NCBI RefSeq assembly: GCF_002099195.1
Contig: NZ_NBYX01000025.1
Span: forward strand, 24,580 to 88,579
DNA: 64,000 nt
Origin: Burkholderia puraquae
GTDB taxonomy: Bacteria > Pseudomonadota > Gammaproteobacteria > Burkholderiales > Burkholderiaceae
Direction of reading: 5' to 3'
Below the pieces are notes generated by a model, which made no database searches, was not told the DNA's origin, and saw only the letters and a list, made by a program, of their open reading frames with translations. This document shows positions 1-8,297 of this stretch, piece after piece. Each line of letters begins with the position of its first letter. The stretch's first letter is position 1. The position numbers were made by a program, and so were the translations under genes.

Positions 1-289
1 CGATCCGCAGCTGCACGATATTGTTCGCCGCGATGTAGACGTCGCCGATGTTCGAGAAGAAGTTCGTCACGCTGTCGCGCACCGGCTGCGGCACCACGTA
101 CTGGTAGCCCTTCGCGACCGGCTTCAACGCATACGTGTCGACCGTGTCGTTGAACTTGTACATCGTCCGGTTGAAGCCTTCGAGCGGATCGCCCTTGGTC
201 GGCGTCTGCACGGTCGCGCAGCCGCTCAACGCGGCGACTGCCGCTACCGCCAGCGCGGCGTGCCTGATGCGGATCGTCTGCATGGTCAT
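1..289 (-). CDS. mlaA: MlaA (VacJ) phospholipid-transport lipoprotein, 5' part only
   Basis: Outer-membrane lipoprotein that removes misplaced phospholipids from the outer leaflet and passes them to the periplasmic MlaC shuttle. Only about the first 96 codons lie in the window; the gene continues past the left edge. The start is ATG at 289 (a second in-frame ATG is at 283). An N-terminal signal peptide ends in a lipobox LSGC around residue 23, followed by the family-typical segments DPLEGFNR, MYKFND and NIGDVYIAANN. It lies 25 nt downstream of mlaD and is the fourth gene of the mla operon; mlaC and mlaB may lie beyond the edge. Family assignment is secure; length and the C-terminal part cannot be judged. 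Confidence 0.93.
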   Translation of the reverse strand, partial: MTMQTIRIRHAALAVAAVAALSGCATVQTPTKGDPLEGFNRTMYKFNDTVDTYALKPVAKGYQYVVPQPVRDSVTNFFSNIGDVYIAANNIVQLRI

Positions 290-314
290 TACCCTCTTGT
301 TTTCTCTCGCGTGG

Positions 315-875
315 TTATTGGGCCGCCGAACCCGACGCGGCGGACACCGCCGACGCAGGCACCGCCACCGGTGCAGGCGCAGCCGGCGCGCCGACTGCCG
401 GCTTCGCACCGCCCGCATCGGCGGCCTTGCTGTACAGGAACTGGCCGATCAGGTTCTCGAGCACGATCGCCGATTGCGTCATCGTGATCGTATCGCCCGC
501 CTTCAGCATTTCCGTGTCACCGCCCGGATCGAGGCCGATATATTGCTCGCCGAGCAGGCCCGACGTCAGGATCTTCGCCGACGAATCCTTCGGGAACTGA
601 TACTGGCCGTCGACATCGATCGTGACAAGTGCCTGGTACGTGTTCGTGTCGAAACCGATCGCCTTCACACGGCCGACCACGACGCCGGCGCTCTTCACGG
701 CCGCGCGCGGCTTCAGCCCGCCGATATTGTCGAATTTCATCTTCACCGTATAGGTCGGCTGAAACGACAGCGAGCTCATGTTGCCGACCTTCAGCGCCAG
801 GAACAGCACCGCAAGGAAGCCCACCACCACGAACAGGCCGACCCAGAAGTCGAGAGCAGTCTTTTTCATCGTCAT
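315..875 (-). CDS. mlaD: MlaD, MCE-domain periplasmic substrate-binding subunit
   Basis: Inner-membrane-anchored MCE protein of the MlaFEDB lipid transporter, expected to form a hexameric ring in the periplasm. The 186-residue protein has one N-terminal membrane anchor (about residues 9-28), then a single MCE domain (about 40-117, with VKMKFDNIGGLKPRAAVK and SGLLGEQYIGLDPGG), and ends in a low-complexity Ala/Pro/Val tail of about 35 residues. The start is ATG at 875; an alternative ATG at 869 would give the more common MKKT start. It lies 24 nt downstream of mlaE. The Ala/Pro tail is longer than in E. coli MlaD and its role is unknown. Confidence 0.95.
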   Translation of the reverse strand: MTMKKTALDFWVGLFVVVGFLAVLFLALKVGNMSSLSFQPTYTVKMKFDNIGGLKPRAAVKSAGVVVGRVKAIGFDTNTYQALVTIDVDGQYQFPKDSSAKILTSGLLGEQYIGLDPGGDTEMLKAGDTITMTQSAIVLENLIGQFLYSKAADAGGAKPAVGAPAAPAPVAVPASAVSAASGSAAQ

Positions 876-899
876 CCCAAAATTTGGCTTGGCTGAGGC

Positions 900-1667
900 T
901 TAGCTGAACATCAGCGCGGTCAGCAGGAAATCGAGGCCGAGTACGGCGAGCGACGCGAACACGACCGTCTTGGTGGTCGCGCGCGACACGCCCTCGGGCG
1001 TGGGCTTCGCTTCATACCCTTGAAACAGCGCAATGAAGGTCACGGCGAACCCGAACACGATGCTCTTCAGCACGCCGTTGCCGACGTCGGCCCAGACCTG
1101 CACGCCGCCCTGCATCTGCGACCAGAACGCGCCCGGATCGACGCCGATCAGCACGACGCCGACGACGTAGCCGCCGAGCACGCCGACCGCATTGAAGATC
1201 GCGGCCAGCAGCGGCATCGCGATGATGCCCGCCCACATGCGCGGCGCGATCACGTTCTTGATCGGATCCACCGCCATCATCTCGAGCGCGGTGAGCTGCT
1301 CGCCGGCTTTCATCAGACCGATCTCGGCCGTCAGCGACGTGCCCGCGCGGCCTGCGAACAGCAGCGCGGTGACGACCGGCCCGAGTTCACGCACGAGCGA
1401 CAGCGCGACCAAGAGGCCGAGCGCCTGCTCGGAACCATAGCGGTTCAGCGTGTAATACCCCTGCAGGCCGAGCACGAAGCCGACGAACAGCCCCGACACG
1501 GCAATGATCACGAACGAATAGTTGCCGAGGAAGTGGATCTGCTTCGTGACGAGCCGCGGCCGGCGCAGCAGCGGGAAGAATTCCAGCACGAGGCGCACGA
1601 ACAGCCGCGTGCCGTAGCCCGCGCGCACGAGGCCACCGATGACGTAACGTCCGATCGCGCTGATCAT
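900..1667 (-). CDS. mlaE: MlaE, lipid ABC transporter permease
   Basis: Integral membrane permease of the phospholipid transporter, partner of the MlaF ATPase and MlaD ring. The protein has 255 residues, the usual family length, with several hydrophobic segments. It carries the signature region ELGPVVTALLFAGRAGTS followed by AEIGLMKAGEQLTALEMM (about residues 94-131), which contacts the ATPase. Its ATG overlaps the mlaF stop codon as ATGA (1664-1667), so translation is probably coupled. Confidence 0.96.
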   Translation of the reverse strand: MISAIGRYVIGGLVRAGYGTRLFVRLVLEFFPLLRRPRLVTKQIHFLGNYSFVIIAVSGLFVGFVLGLQGYYTLNRYGSEQALGLLVALSLVRELGPVVTALLFAGRAGTSLTAEIGLMKAGEQLTALEMMAVDPIKNVIAPRMWAGIIAMPLLAAIFNAVGVLGGYVVGVVLIGVDPGAFWSQMQGGVQVWADVGNGVLKSIVFGFAVTFIALFQGYEAKPTPEGVSRATTKTVVFASLAVLGLDFLLTALMFS

Positions 1668-2485
1668 GCGCGCCCTCCGCCGAGCCCGAAATCCGCTGCG
1701 AGCGGCGGGCTCGTGTAATGAAATTTGAACGGGCCGTCCGGCGCACCGTCGATGAACTGCCGCACGCTCGGATCGGTCGATGCGCGCAGTTCGTCGGGCG
1801 TGCCCTGCGCGAGCACGCCGCCGTTGGCCAGGAAATACACGTAGTCGGCGATCGCGAACGATTCCGGCACGTCGTGCGTGACGAGGATCGACGTGGCGCC
1901 CAGCGCCTGGTTCAGCGTGCGGATCAGGTTCGCGGTGATGCCGAGCGAGATCGGATCGAGGCCCGCGAACGGCTCGTCGTACATGATGAGCTGCGGATCG
2001 AGCGCGATCGCGCGTGCCAGTGCGATGCGGCGCGCCATCCCGCCCGACACCTCGGACGGCATCAGGTCGCGCGCGCCGCGCAGCCCGACCGCGTTGAGCT
2101 TCATCAGCACGAGGTCGCGGATCAGGTCGTCGGGCAGGTCGGTATGCTCGCGCAGCGCGAACGCGACGTTCTCGAACACCGACATGTCGGTGAACAGCGC
2201 GCCGAACTGGAACAGCATGCCCATCTTGCGGCGCAGCGCGTACAGGCCGTCGCGCGTTTGCGCGCCGACATCGGCGCCGTCGAACAGCACCTGGCCGCGG
2301 CGCGCGCGCACGAGGCCGCCGATCAGGCGCAGCACGGTCGTCTTGCCGCAGCCCGACCCGCCCATGACCGCGACCACCTGCCCGCGCCCGAAGCGCAGGT
2401 TCAGGTTCGACAGGACGAGGCGGTCGCCGTAGCCAAAGTCGACGTCGCGGAGTTCCAGCAGTGTGTCGGTAGGAGTGGGGCTCAC
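1664..2485 (-). CDS. mlaF: MlaF, lipid ABC transporter ATPase
   Basis: Cytoplasmic ATPase energising phospholipid movement between inner and outer membrane. The protein has 273 residues: Walker A GGSGCGKTT (about 42-50), ABC signature SEVSGGMARR, Walker B LIMYDEPFAGLDP and switch His in LVTHD. The open frame begins with GTG at 2485 (GTGAGCCCC); no ATG lies upstream of the Walker A motif in frame, so GTG is the likely start even though the Shine-Dalgarno is poor. First gene of the mla operon, with a sigma70-type promoter just upstream and an ATGA overlap with mlaE. Confidence 0.96.
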   Translation of the reverse strand: MSPTPTDTLLELRDVDFGYGDRLVLSNLNLRFGRGQVVAVMGGSGCGKTTVLRLIGGLVRARRGQVLFDGADVGAQTRDGLYALRRKMGMLFQFGALFTDMSVFENVAFALREHTDLPDDLIRDLVLMKLNAVGLRGARDLMPSEVSGGMARRIALARAIALDPQLIMYDEPFAGLDPISLGITANLIRTLNQALGATSILVTHDVPESFAIADYVYFLANGGVLAQGTPDELRASTDPSVRQFIDGAPDGPFKFHYTSPPLAADFGLGGGRA

Positions 2486-2517
2486 GGAGCGGACAGTCCT
2501 TTTACGCAGAACGCCGA

Positions 2518-2542
2518 ATTATAGGGCCTGCATTGGAATGAT
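2518..2542 (-). promoter_or_regulatory. predicted sigma70 promoter of the mla operon (-10 core)
   Basis: On the minus strand a perfect TATAAT lies at 2518-2523, preceded 18 nt upstream by ACGACA (half match to TTGACA). Transcription would start near 2511, giving a short leader of about 26 nt to the mlaF GTG codon. It sits in the only non-coding gap (2486-2569) between thiE and mlaF, so mla is probably transcribed separately from the thi operon. Confidence 0.6.
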
Positions 2543-2569
2543 GTCGTGACGGCGTTCCGGGCCCTGCGG

Positions 2570-3694
2570 TCAATGATTGTCAAATTGTCCGGGAAAACAT
2601 TGCTGCAATGCAACAATGGCAGCCCGATAGTCGGCCGCGCCCGTCACCGCACTGACCACCGCGACACTGCCGACGCCCGTCGCCAGCACGGCCGGCAGCG
2701 CGTCGAGCCCCACTCCGCCGATCGCGACGAGCGGCGCCCGCGCGCCCGCGAAGCGCGCATAGCGGGTGATCCGCGCAAGGCCCTGCGGCGGCGCGGCAAC
2801 CGCCTTGGTCGCGGTCGCATACACGGGCCCGAGCGCGAGGTAGCTCGGGCGTTCGTGCAGCGCCCGCAACATTTCGTAATAACCGTGGCTCGAAAGTCCG
2901 AGCCGCAGGCCCGCGCGCGCGATCGCGGCCAGGTCAGCCGTTTCGAGGTCTTCCTGGCCCAGATGAACGCCGTACGCCCCCTCTTCTGCAGCGATCTTCC
3001 AGTGATCGTTGATGAACACGCGCGCATCCGGATAGCGACGCCCGGCCGCGACCGCGCGCACGATTTCCCGCCGCACTGTGTCCGGCGTTGCGCCTTTCAC
3101 ACGCAGTTGCACGGTCCGCACACCGCAATCGAGCACGCGCTCGACCCATTCGGCGTCCGGCACGACCGGATAAAGACCGAGTTGTGCGGGGCACGGCGCG
3201 AACGCTGGTTCGGGCGCGGCCGACAGCCCGGCGACACGCGGGAACCGCGCGGCGTCGACCGGCCACGCGTCGGCGGCATGCGTTTCGTCGCCGTCGCGCC
3301 AGGCCAGCGCCAGCACCAGCGCGTCGACCGGTGCGAAGCCGCAATCGAGGAACGCGGCGAGCGCGGCGATCCAGTCGTCCCCGAGCGGATGCGCGGCGTC
3401 GAGCGCGTAGCGCGCGCCCGCCGTGTGCAGCACCGCGCCCTGCTCGTCGAATTCGATCGCGACCGCGCCCGGCGCCGCGGGCCGCGACGCAGCCGACGCG
3501 CGCGCCTGCCCGACGCGGTCGCCGGCCGATACGATCAGCACGTCGCCATCGGCTGGCACATCGGGCACCGCGACGCAGAGCCGCCACGGCGCCGCGCCGC
3601 CCGGCCAGTCACCGAGCCGCGCCCGAATCCGTTCGGCCGCTTCGGCCAGTTCGTCGGCCGGCGGCCAGAATGCCTCGGCGAAACGCGCGCTCAT
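2570..3694 (-). CDS. thiE: Thiamine-phosphate synthase ThiE with extra N-terminal domain
   Basis: Joins the hydroxymethylpyrimidine and thiazole phosphates to give thiamine monophosphate. The 374-residue protein is much longer than the usual ~210. The canonical TIM-barrel ThiE occupies about residues 170-374 (QLGLYPVVPD, TVQLRVKG, INDHWKIA, GVHLGQEDL, SYLALGPVYATATK, PLVAIGGVGL). The first ~165 residues form an extra domain I cannot name with certainty; its 105-135 stretch vaguely recalls the C-terminal part of PfkB/ThiD kinases. The start is ATG at 3694, overlapping the thiG stop (ATGA), not the longer open frame upstream. Last gene of the thiOSGE operon. Confidence 0.92.
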   Translation of the reverse strand: MSARFAEAFWPPADELAEAAERIRARLGDWPGGAAPWRLCVAVPDVPADGDVLIVSAGDRVGQARASAASRPAAPGAVAIEFDEQGAVLHTAGARYALDAAHPLGDDWIAALAAFLDCGFAPVDALVLALAWRDGDETHAADAWPVDAARFPRVAGLSAAPEPAFAPCPAQLGLYPVVPDAEWVERVLDCGVRTVQLRVKGATPDTVRREIVRAVAAGRRYPDARVFINDHWKIAAEEGAYGVHLGQEDLETADLAAIARAGLRLGLSSHGYYEMLRALHERPSYLALGPVYATATKAVAAPPQGLARITRYARFAGARAPLVAIGGVGLDALPAVLATGVGSVAVVSAVTGAADYRAAIVALQQCFPGQFDNH

Positions 3695-4506
3695 GCGCCG
3701 CCCCCGTCCTGGTGCCAGAACGGCATCCCGACTACCGGGGTGCTTGCGTGCGCGGTCTCGCGCGCGTCCATCGGCCCGGCGAGATACGCGGCACGGCCGG
3801 CCTCGACGCCCTGCGCAAACGCACGCGCCATGATCTCGGGGTGCGTGGCCTGCGACACGGCGGTATTCAGCAGCACGCCGTCGAAGCCCCACTCCATCAC
3901 CTGGCACGCATGCGACGGCACGCCGAGCCCCGCGTCGACGATCAGCGGCACGTCGGGCAGCCGCTCGCGCAGCACGCGCAGGCCGTACGGGTTCACGACC
4001 CCCTTGCCGGTGCCGATCGGCGCACCCCACGGCATCAGCGCCTCGCAGCCGGCGTCGAGCAGGCGCCGGCCGATCACCAGATCCTCGGTGCAGTACGGCA
4101 GCACCTTGAAACCGTCCTTGACCAGTTGCGCGGCCGCCTCGATCAGGCCGACCGGGTCGGGCTGCAGCGTGTAGTCGTCGCCGATCAGTTCGAGCTTGAT
4201 CCAGTCGGTGCCGAATACCTCGCGCGCCATGTGCGCGGTCGTCACGGCTTCGGCGACGGTCTGGCAGCCGGCCGTATTCGGCAGCAGCGGTACCGCGTGG
4301 CGCTTGAGCAGGTCGAAGAAGCCGGCTTCGGCCGTACCGCCCGTCATCTGGCGGCGCAGCGCGACCGTCACCATCCCCGGCCGCGACGCGGCGATCGAAT
4401 CGGACAGCGACTGCAGCGACGGATAGCGCGACGTGCCGATCAGCACGCGGCTTGCGAAGGTTTCGCCGTACAGCGTCAACGCGTCGGCGGAGGTGAGGGA
4501 CGTCAT
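3691..4506 (-). CDS. thiG: Thiazole synthase ThiG
   Basis: Builds the thiazole phosphate ring from deoxyxylulose phosphate, dehydroglycine and ThiS thiocarboxylate. The 271-residue TIM barrel has the Schiff-base lysine at about K104 in DWIKLELIGDD, and the phosphate-binding glycines in MPWGAPIGTGKG and LIVDAGLGVPSHA. Length and motifs are normal for the family. It lies 37 nt downstream of thiS and overlaps thiE by ATGA. Dehydroglycine should come from ThiO (glycine oxidase route), since no thiH is present in the operon. Confidence 0.97.
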   Translation of the reverse strand: MTSLTSADALTLYGETFASRVLIGTSRYPSLQSLSDSIAASRPGMVTVALRRQMTGGTAEAGFFDLLKRHAVPLLPNTAGCQTVAEAVTTAHMAREVFGTDWIKLELIGDDYTLQPDPVGLIEAAAQLVKDGFKVLPYCTEDLVIGRRLLDAGCEALMPWGAPIGTGKGVVNPYGLRVLRERLPDVPLIVDAGLGVPSHACQVMEWGFDGVLLNTAVSQATHPEIMARAFAQGVEAGRAAYLAGPMDARETAHASTPVVGMPFWHQDGGGA

Positions 4507-4543
4507 GTCGTTTTCCTGGAGAGCGGGGACGAACCGGCGGCGC

Positions 4544-4741
4544 TCAGCCGCCCGCGACGGGGTGTACGACGTCGAGCTTGTCGCCCGCCGCGAGTGCGCG
4601 CGCCGCGTGCTGCGTGCGCGCGACGAAATTGCCGTTCAGCGCGACCGCATACGGCGGACGCGCGCCGTACGCGGCGAGCGCGTCGGCCACCGTTGCGCCG
4701 TCGGGCAACGTCAGGGGCTGTTGGTTGATCTGGATATCCAT
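4544..4741 (-). CDS. thiS: Sulfur carrier protein ThiS
   Basis: Small ubiquitin-like carrier that brings sulfur as a C-terminal thiocarboxylate to ThiG. The 65-residue product starts MDIQINQQPL and ends in the diagnostic Gly-Gly (PVAGG), which is adenylated by ThiF/MoeB-type enzymes. It lies between thiO and thiG (32 and 37 nt gaps). Start ATG at 4741. Confidence 0.95.
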   Translation of the reverse strand: MDIQINQQPLTLPDGATVADALAAYGARPPYAVALNGNFVARTQHAARALAAGDKLDVVHPVAGG

Positions 4742-4773
4742 GAGGCTTCGTCGAATTCGGTCGGCAATGCGCG

Positions 4774-5910
4774 TCAGGCCGGCTGGCGCGCGTCGTTGCG
4801 GTGATGAAGGAGCGTCGGCCAGCGCGCGGCGTCGCGCCACGCGGCGAACGCGTCGGCATCGCCGAACGCGCCGCCGAGCGCGGCTTCGGCGACCGCGACC
4901 GCCGCGTGCGCGACTTCCGGCGCGATCATGAAGCCGTGCCGGTACAGGCCGTTGACGGCGAGCGTCGACGCGCCGTCCCAGATCACCGCCGGGCGATGAT
5001 CGGGCAGCGTCGGCCGGCACTGCGCATTGAGTTCGAGGATGCGCGCCTCGCCGAACGCCGGATGCACGGAGAACGCCGCGCTCAGCAGTTCGAGCGCGGA
5101 GCGCACGCTGACAGGCGACATGTCCTCGCCCTCCACCTCGGTCGCGCCGATCACGTAGAGATCGTCCTGCTTCGGCGCGATGTACAGCGGATAGCGCGGA
5201 TGCAGCAGCCGCACCGGCCGGGTGAGCCCGATGCCGGGCGCGCGCACACGCGCGACTTCGCCGCGGATGCCGCGCAACGCGGGCAGCGCAGGTTTCGCGC
5301 CGAGCCCGCGGCAATCGATGGTGAAACGGGCGGCCGGCAGGTTCGCATCGTCGATCGTGACGTGCCAGTGCAGGTCGACGCCGCGCTCGGCGAGGCCGGC
5401 CGCGAGCGCGCGCAGCGCCTGGCGATTGTCGAGCTGCCCTTCGTTCGGCAGCAGCAGCCCACGCGCGAAACGGCCCGCGAGCACCGGCTCGGCCGCGTCG
5501 ACCTGCGCGCCGGCGAGCGTCACGAAACCGCCGTCGAACAGGTCGGCCGGCGCGTTCGCGCGCACGCGCCGCTCGAACAGCGGCGCCTCCGCGCGATCCG
5601 CGTGATGCCACACGACGAGCGTGCCGTGATGCTGGAAGAAGACGGGTTCGGGCAGTTCGGCGAGCCACTGCGGCCAGCGCGCGAGCGACGCGGCGCCCAG
5701 CTCGGTGATCAGCAGCTCCGCGCTCGCCGCTTCCGCGAGCGGCGCGAGCATCGCGGCCGCGATCCACGCGGCCGACTGTTCGCCGTCCGGGCCGCCACGC
5801 TCGTAGAGCGCGACGCGATGCCCGTCGCCTGCAAGCCGCCACGCGATCAGGCGGCCGACGAGGCCGCCGCCAAGCACCGCGAAATCGGGTCGGGAATCCC
5901 GGACGTTCAT
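4774..5910 (-). CDS. thiO: Glycine oxidase ThiO (FAD-dependent)
   Basis: FAD enzyme of the DAO family that oxidises glycine to the imine used by ThiG. The 378-residue protein opens with a dinucleotide-binding Rossmann motif (FAVLGGGLVGRLIAWRLA, about residues 10-27), later GLGAKPALPALRGIRGEV and the C-terminal NGLYRHGFMIAPE typical of the FAD fold. I chose ATG at 5910 because a GGAGG Shine-Dalgarno stands 7 nt upstream and homology begins there; the frame stays open further upstream but without similarity. First structural gene after the TPP riboswitch. Confidence 0.93.
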   Translation of the reverse strand: MNVRDSRPDFAVLGGGLVGRLIAWRLAGDGHRVALYERGGPDGEQSAAWIAAAMLAPLAEAASAELLITELGAASLARWPQWLAELPEPVFFQHHGTLVVWHHADRAEAPLFERRVRANAPADLFDGGFVTLAGAQVDAAEPVLAGRFARGLLLPNEGQLDNRQALRALAAGLAERGVDLHWHVTIDDANLPAARFTIDCRGLGAKPALPALRGIRGEVARVRAPGIGLTRPVRLLHPRYPLYIAPKQDDLYVIGATEVEGEDMSPVSVRSALELLSAAFSVHPAFGEARILELNAQCRPTLPDHRPAVIWDGASTLAVNGLYRHGFMIAPEVAHAAVAVAEAALGGAFGDADAFAAWRDAARWPTLLHHRNDARQPA

Positions 5911-6029
5911 CGCGCGCCCTCCGCGCGAGCGCGCACGACGAACGTCGACACGCACGCGCCGCCGCGTGCGAACACACGCGGCATCGAGCCGGGAACCATG
6001 CAAAAGACTGAAGATTGTGCGGTCATCAT
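5907..6029 (-). CDS. possible 40-codon leader ORF coupled to thiO
   Basis: Between the riboswitch and thiO a short reading frame starts ATGATG at 6029/6026 behind a GGAAGGA sequence, codes for about 40 residues (begins MMTAQSSVFC, ends RARAEGAR) and stops with TGA overlapping the thiO start as ATGA. No similarity is recognised and there is no signal peptide. It could be a leader peptide, a translational coupling device, or chance in GC-rich DNA. thiO has its own good Shine-Dalgarno, so the small ORF is not needed to explain its translation. Confidence 0.25.
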   Translation of the reverse strand: MMTAQSSVFCMVPGSMPRVFARGGACVSTFVVRARAEGAR

Positions 6030-6149
6030 TCCTTCCGTAACGCGCAACGCGCGTACCCAAAAGGACGAAACCGGCAGCAAAGGCCGGCCGGGCGGAACAA
6101 GGGCGCTGACCATGTGGGATGGCAGCCAGCGCGGCCCGGCGGGTTCAGA

Positions 6150-6251
6150 AACTTCCCTCGCCGGTATTACCCGGATCGGGTGCAAAGGGTTTTTCTCAGC
6201 CTCGCCGCGCTGCCCGGAACATCCGCCGGCCACGCCACGAAGCACCCCTGT
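6150..6251 (-). promoter_or_regulatory. TPP (THI-box) riboswitch
   Basis: Reading the minus strand, the conserved thiamine pyrophosphate aptamer is plain: GGGGTGC near 6249-6243, CTGAGA followed by AAAACCC around 6199-6188, then GCACCCGATCCGGGTAAT and ACCGGCGAGGGAAG ending near 6151. It lies 240 nt upstream of thiO. Downstream (about 6095-6060) a CCGGC...GCCGG hairpin followed by an interrupted U-rich stretch may serve as the terminator-type expression platform. Binding of TPP should switch off thiOSGE. Confidence 0.96.
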
Positions 6252-6264
6252 TTCGTCGTCGGCC

Positions 6265-6294
6265 ATTAGACCATAAAAGCGGAAAGCGCCGCAA
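6265..6294 (-). promoter_or_regulatory. predicted promoter of the thi operon
   Basis: Minus-strand TTGCGG (6294-6289), 18-nt spacer and TCTAAT (6270-6265) lie just upstream of the riboswitch. The predicted start (about 6258) places the aptamer at the very 5' end of the transcript, as expected for a THI element. Only pattern matching supports it. Confidence 0.45.
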
Positions 6295-6527
6295 ACTGTC
6301 CCCTTGCGGCAAATTCGCCGTCGTGCCGCGCCGCTCTGGCACAATGCCCGCAGGCCGGCCGCGCGAGCGGCCGGTTGCCGCGTCACCGCCGGCCTTAAGT
6401 GCCGTTTAAGACGCGCGGGCGACCATCCGGACGCCCGCCGTCAGTCGGCGCCGCGTCCCGGCATGCCGTATCGCGGCGCGCGCCCGGCTTCGCCCGGCCC
6501 GCGCGCCGGCTACTCATCAGGAAGCAC
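6295..6527. other. non-coding gap between the thi promoter and the plus-strand cluster
   Basis: GC-rich divergent intergenic stretch. It must hold the promoter of the plus-strand ABC transporter, but no convincing -35/-10 pair was seen; CACAAT near 6341 is a weak -10 candidate. AGGA at about 6519-6522 serves as Shine-Dalgarno for the next gene. Confidence 0.4.
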
Positions 6528-8297
6528 ATGACCCAATCGATCGATCCCGTCCGCTCCGCCTCCGACGCGCCGCAGGACGAGCGCCCGGTATCCGCATGGA
6601 GCCTCATCAAGCCCTACTGGGTGTCGTCCGAATGGAAAATCGCGTGGGGCCTGCTGGTCACGATCATCGCGATCAACCTCTGCGTGGTCTGGATCAATGT
6701 CCGGCTGAACAAGTGGAACGCGGAGTTCTACAACGCGCTGCAGTCGAAGGACGTCCACGATTTCCCGAACCTGCTGATGCAGTTCTCCGCGCTCGCGTTC
6801 GCCTTCATCATCCTTGCCGTGTACGGCCGCTACCTGCGGCAGATGCTCGGCTTCCGCTGGCGCCAGTGGCTCACCGACCGCTTTCTCGGCCAGTGGCTCG
6901 GCGATCGCGCGTTCTACCGGATCGAGCGTGACCGTCTCGCCGACAACCCCGACCAGCGGATCACCGACGACCTCCAGTCGTTCGCGACGACCACGCTCGC
7001 GCTGTCGCTCGACCTGCTGTCGACGGTCGTCACGCTCGTGTCGTTCATCACGATCCTGTGGTCGCTCGCCGGCGCGCTGACGTTCACGCTCGGCGCGACG
7101 CCGATCTCGATTCCCGGCTACATGGTGTGGGCGGCCGCGCTGTACGCGGTGGTCGGCTCGCTGATCATCCAGAAGGTCGGCCATCCGCTCGTGTCGATCA
7201 ACTACCAGCAGCAGCGCGTCGAGGCCGACTTCCGCTTCGGGCTGATCCGCGTGCGCGAGAACGCCGAGCAGATCGCGTTCTACGAAGGCGAGAAGACCGA
7301 GACCGGCAATGCGCAGAACCTCTTCATGCGCATCCGCGACAACTGGTGGCGCGTGATGAAGTACACGAAGCGGCTCACGTTCGTGCTGAGCTTCTACGGG
7401 CAGATCGCGATCATCTTCCCGCTCGTCGTCGCTGCGCCGCGCTATTTCGCGGGCGCATTCTCGTTCGGCGTGCTGATGCAGATCTCGTCCGCGTTCGGCA
7501 CCGTCAGCGATTCGTTCTCGTGGTTCATCAACAGTTACTCGACCCTCGTCGAATGGCGCGCCACCGTCAACCGTCTGCGCGAATTCAAGCGCGTGATGGG
7601 CACGTCGCACCTGAAGGAAAGCCTGTCGCCCGCGACCGAGCACGGCGGCATCAACCTGCACTACGTCGACGCCGCCAGGCTGTCGACGTCGTCGCTCAAG
7701 CTTGCGCTGCCGAACGGCAACGCACTCGCGAACATCGGCAGCGTCACGATCGAGCCCGGCTCGCGCTGGCTCGTGATCGGCAAGTCGGGTTCCGGCAAGA
7801 GCACGTTCATGCGCGCGCTCGCGGGCCTGTGGCCGTTCGGCGACGGCGCGATCGATGCGCCGGTCGGCGCGCGGATGATGTTCGTGCCGCAGACGAGCTA
7901 CCTGCCGATCGGCACGCTGAAGGCCGCGCTCACCTATCCGGCGACGCCCGACACGTTCAGCGACGAAGCCTGCCGCGACGCGCTGCGTGCCTGCCGCCTC
8001 GAGGATTACGTCGAACGCCTCGACGAGACCGCGCACTGGACCCGCGTGCTGTCGCCGGGCGAGCAGCAGCGTCTTGCCGGCGCACGCGTGCTGCTGCACA
8101 AGCCCGACTTCTTGTTCCTCGACGAAGCGACGAGCGCGCTCGACGCCGACAACGAAGCACGCCTGTACCACCTGTTCGCCGAGCGGTTGCCGAAGGCCGC
8201 GATCGTCAGCATCGCGCACCGCGAGTCGCTGGCCGCGTTCCACGTCGGCACGATCAACGTCGAGCGCGTGAACGACAGCGACAAGGTCGCGGCGTGA
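6528..8297 (+). CDS. SbmA/BacA-like ABC transporter (fused permease-ATPase)
   Basis: Membrane exporter/importer half-transporter of the ABC_membrane_2 (YddA, SbmA/BacA-like) family. The 589-residue protein has an N-terminal six-helix membrane part (about residues 20-370, including the family-typical NKWNAEFYNALQ and NPDQRITDDL) and a C-terminal ATPase: Walker A VIGKSGSGKST, signature LSPGEQQRLAGARVL and Walker B FLFLDEATSALD. Unlike true SbmA it carries its own ATPase, as in YddA or mycobacterial Rv1819c. ATG at 6528 is preceded by AGGA. Substrate unknown; relatives move peptides, antibiotics or cobalamin. Its stop overlaps the next gene. Confidence 0.9.
   Translation: MTQSIDPVRSASDAPQDERPVSAWSLIKPYWVSSEWKIAWGLLVTIIAINLCVVWINVRLNKWNAEFYNALQSKDVHDFPNLLMQFSALAFAFIILAVYGRYLRQMLGFRWRQWLTDRFLGQWLGDRAFYRIERDRLADNPDQRITDDLQSFATTTLALSLDLLSTVVTLVSFITILWSLAGALTFTLGATPISIPGYMVWAAALYAVVGSLIIQKVGHPLVSINYQQQRVEADFRFGLIRVRENAEQIAFYEGEKTETGNAQNLFMRIRDNWWRVMKYTKRLTFVLSFYGQIAIIFPLVVAAPRYFAGAFSFGVLMQISSAFGTVSDSFSWFINSYSTLVEWRATVNRLREFKRVMGTSHLKESLSPATEHGGINLHYVDAARLSTSSLKLALPNGNALANIGSVTIEPGSRWLVIGKSGSGKSTFMRALAGLWPFGDGAIDAPVGARMMFVPQTSYLPIGTLKAALTYPATPDTFSDEACRDALRACRLEDYVERLDETAHWTRVLSPGEQQRLAGARVLLHKPDFLFLDEATSALDADNEARLYHLFAERLPKAAIVSIAHRESLAAFHVGTINVERVNDSDKVAA

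Noticed and set aside
7058..8293. Upstream extension of the SDR frame through the ABC transporter gene
   Set aside because: Arg-rich shadow of the transporter in another frame; SDR similarity starts only after the GTG at 8294.
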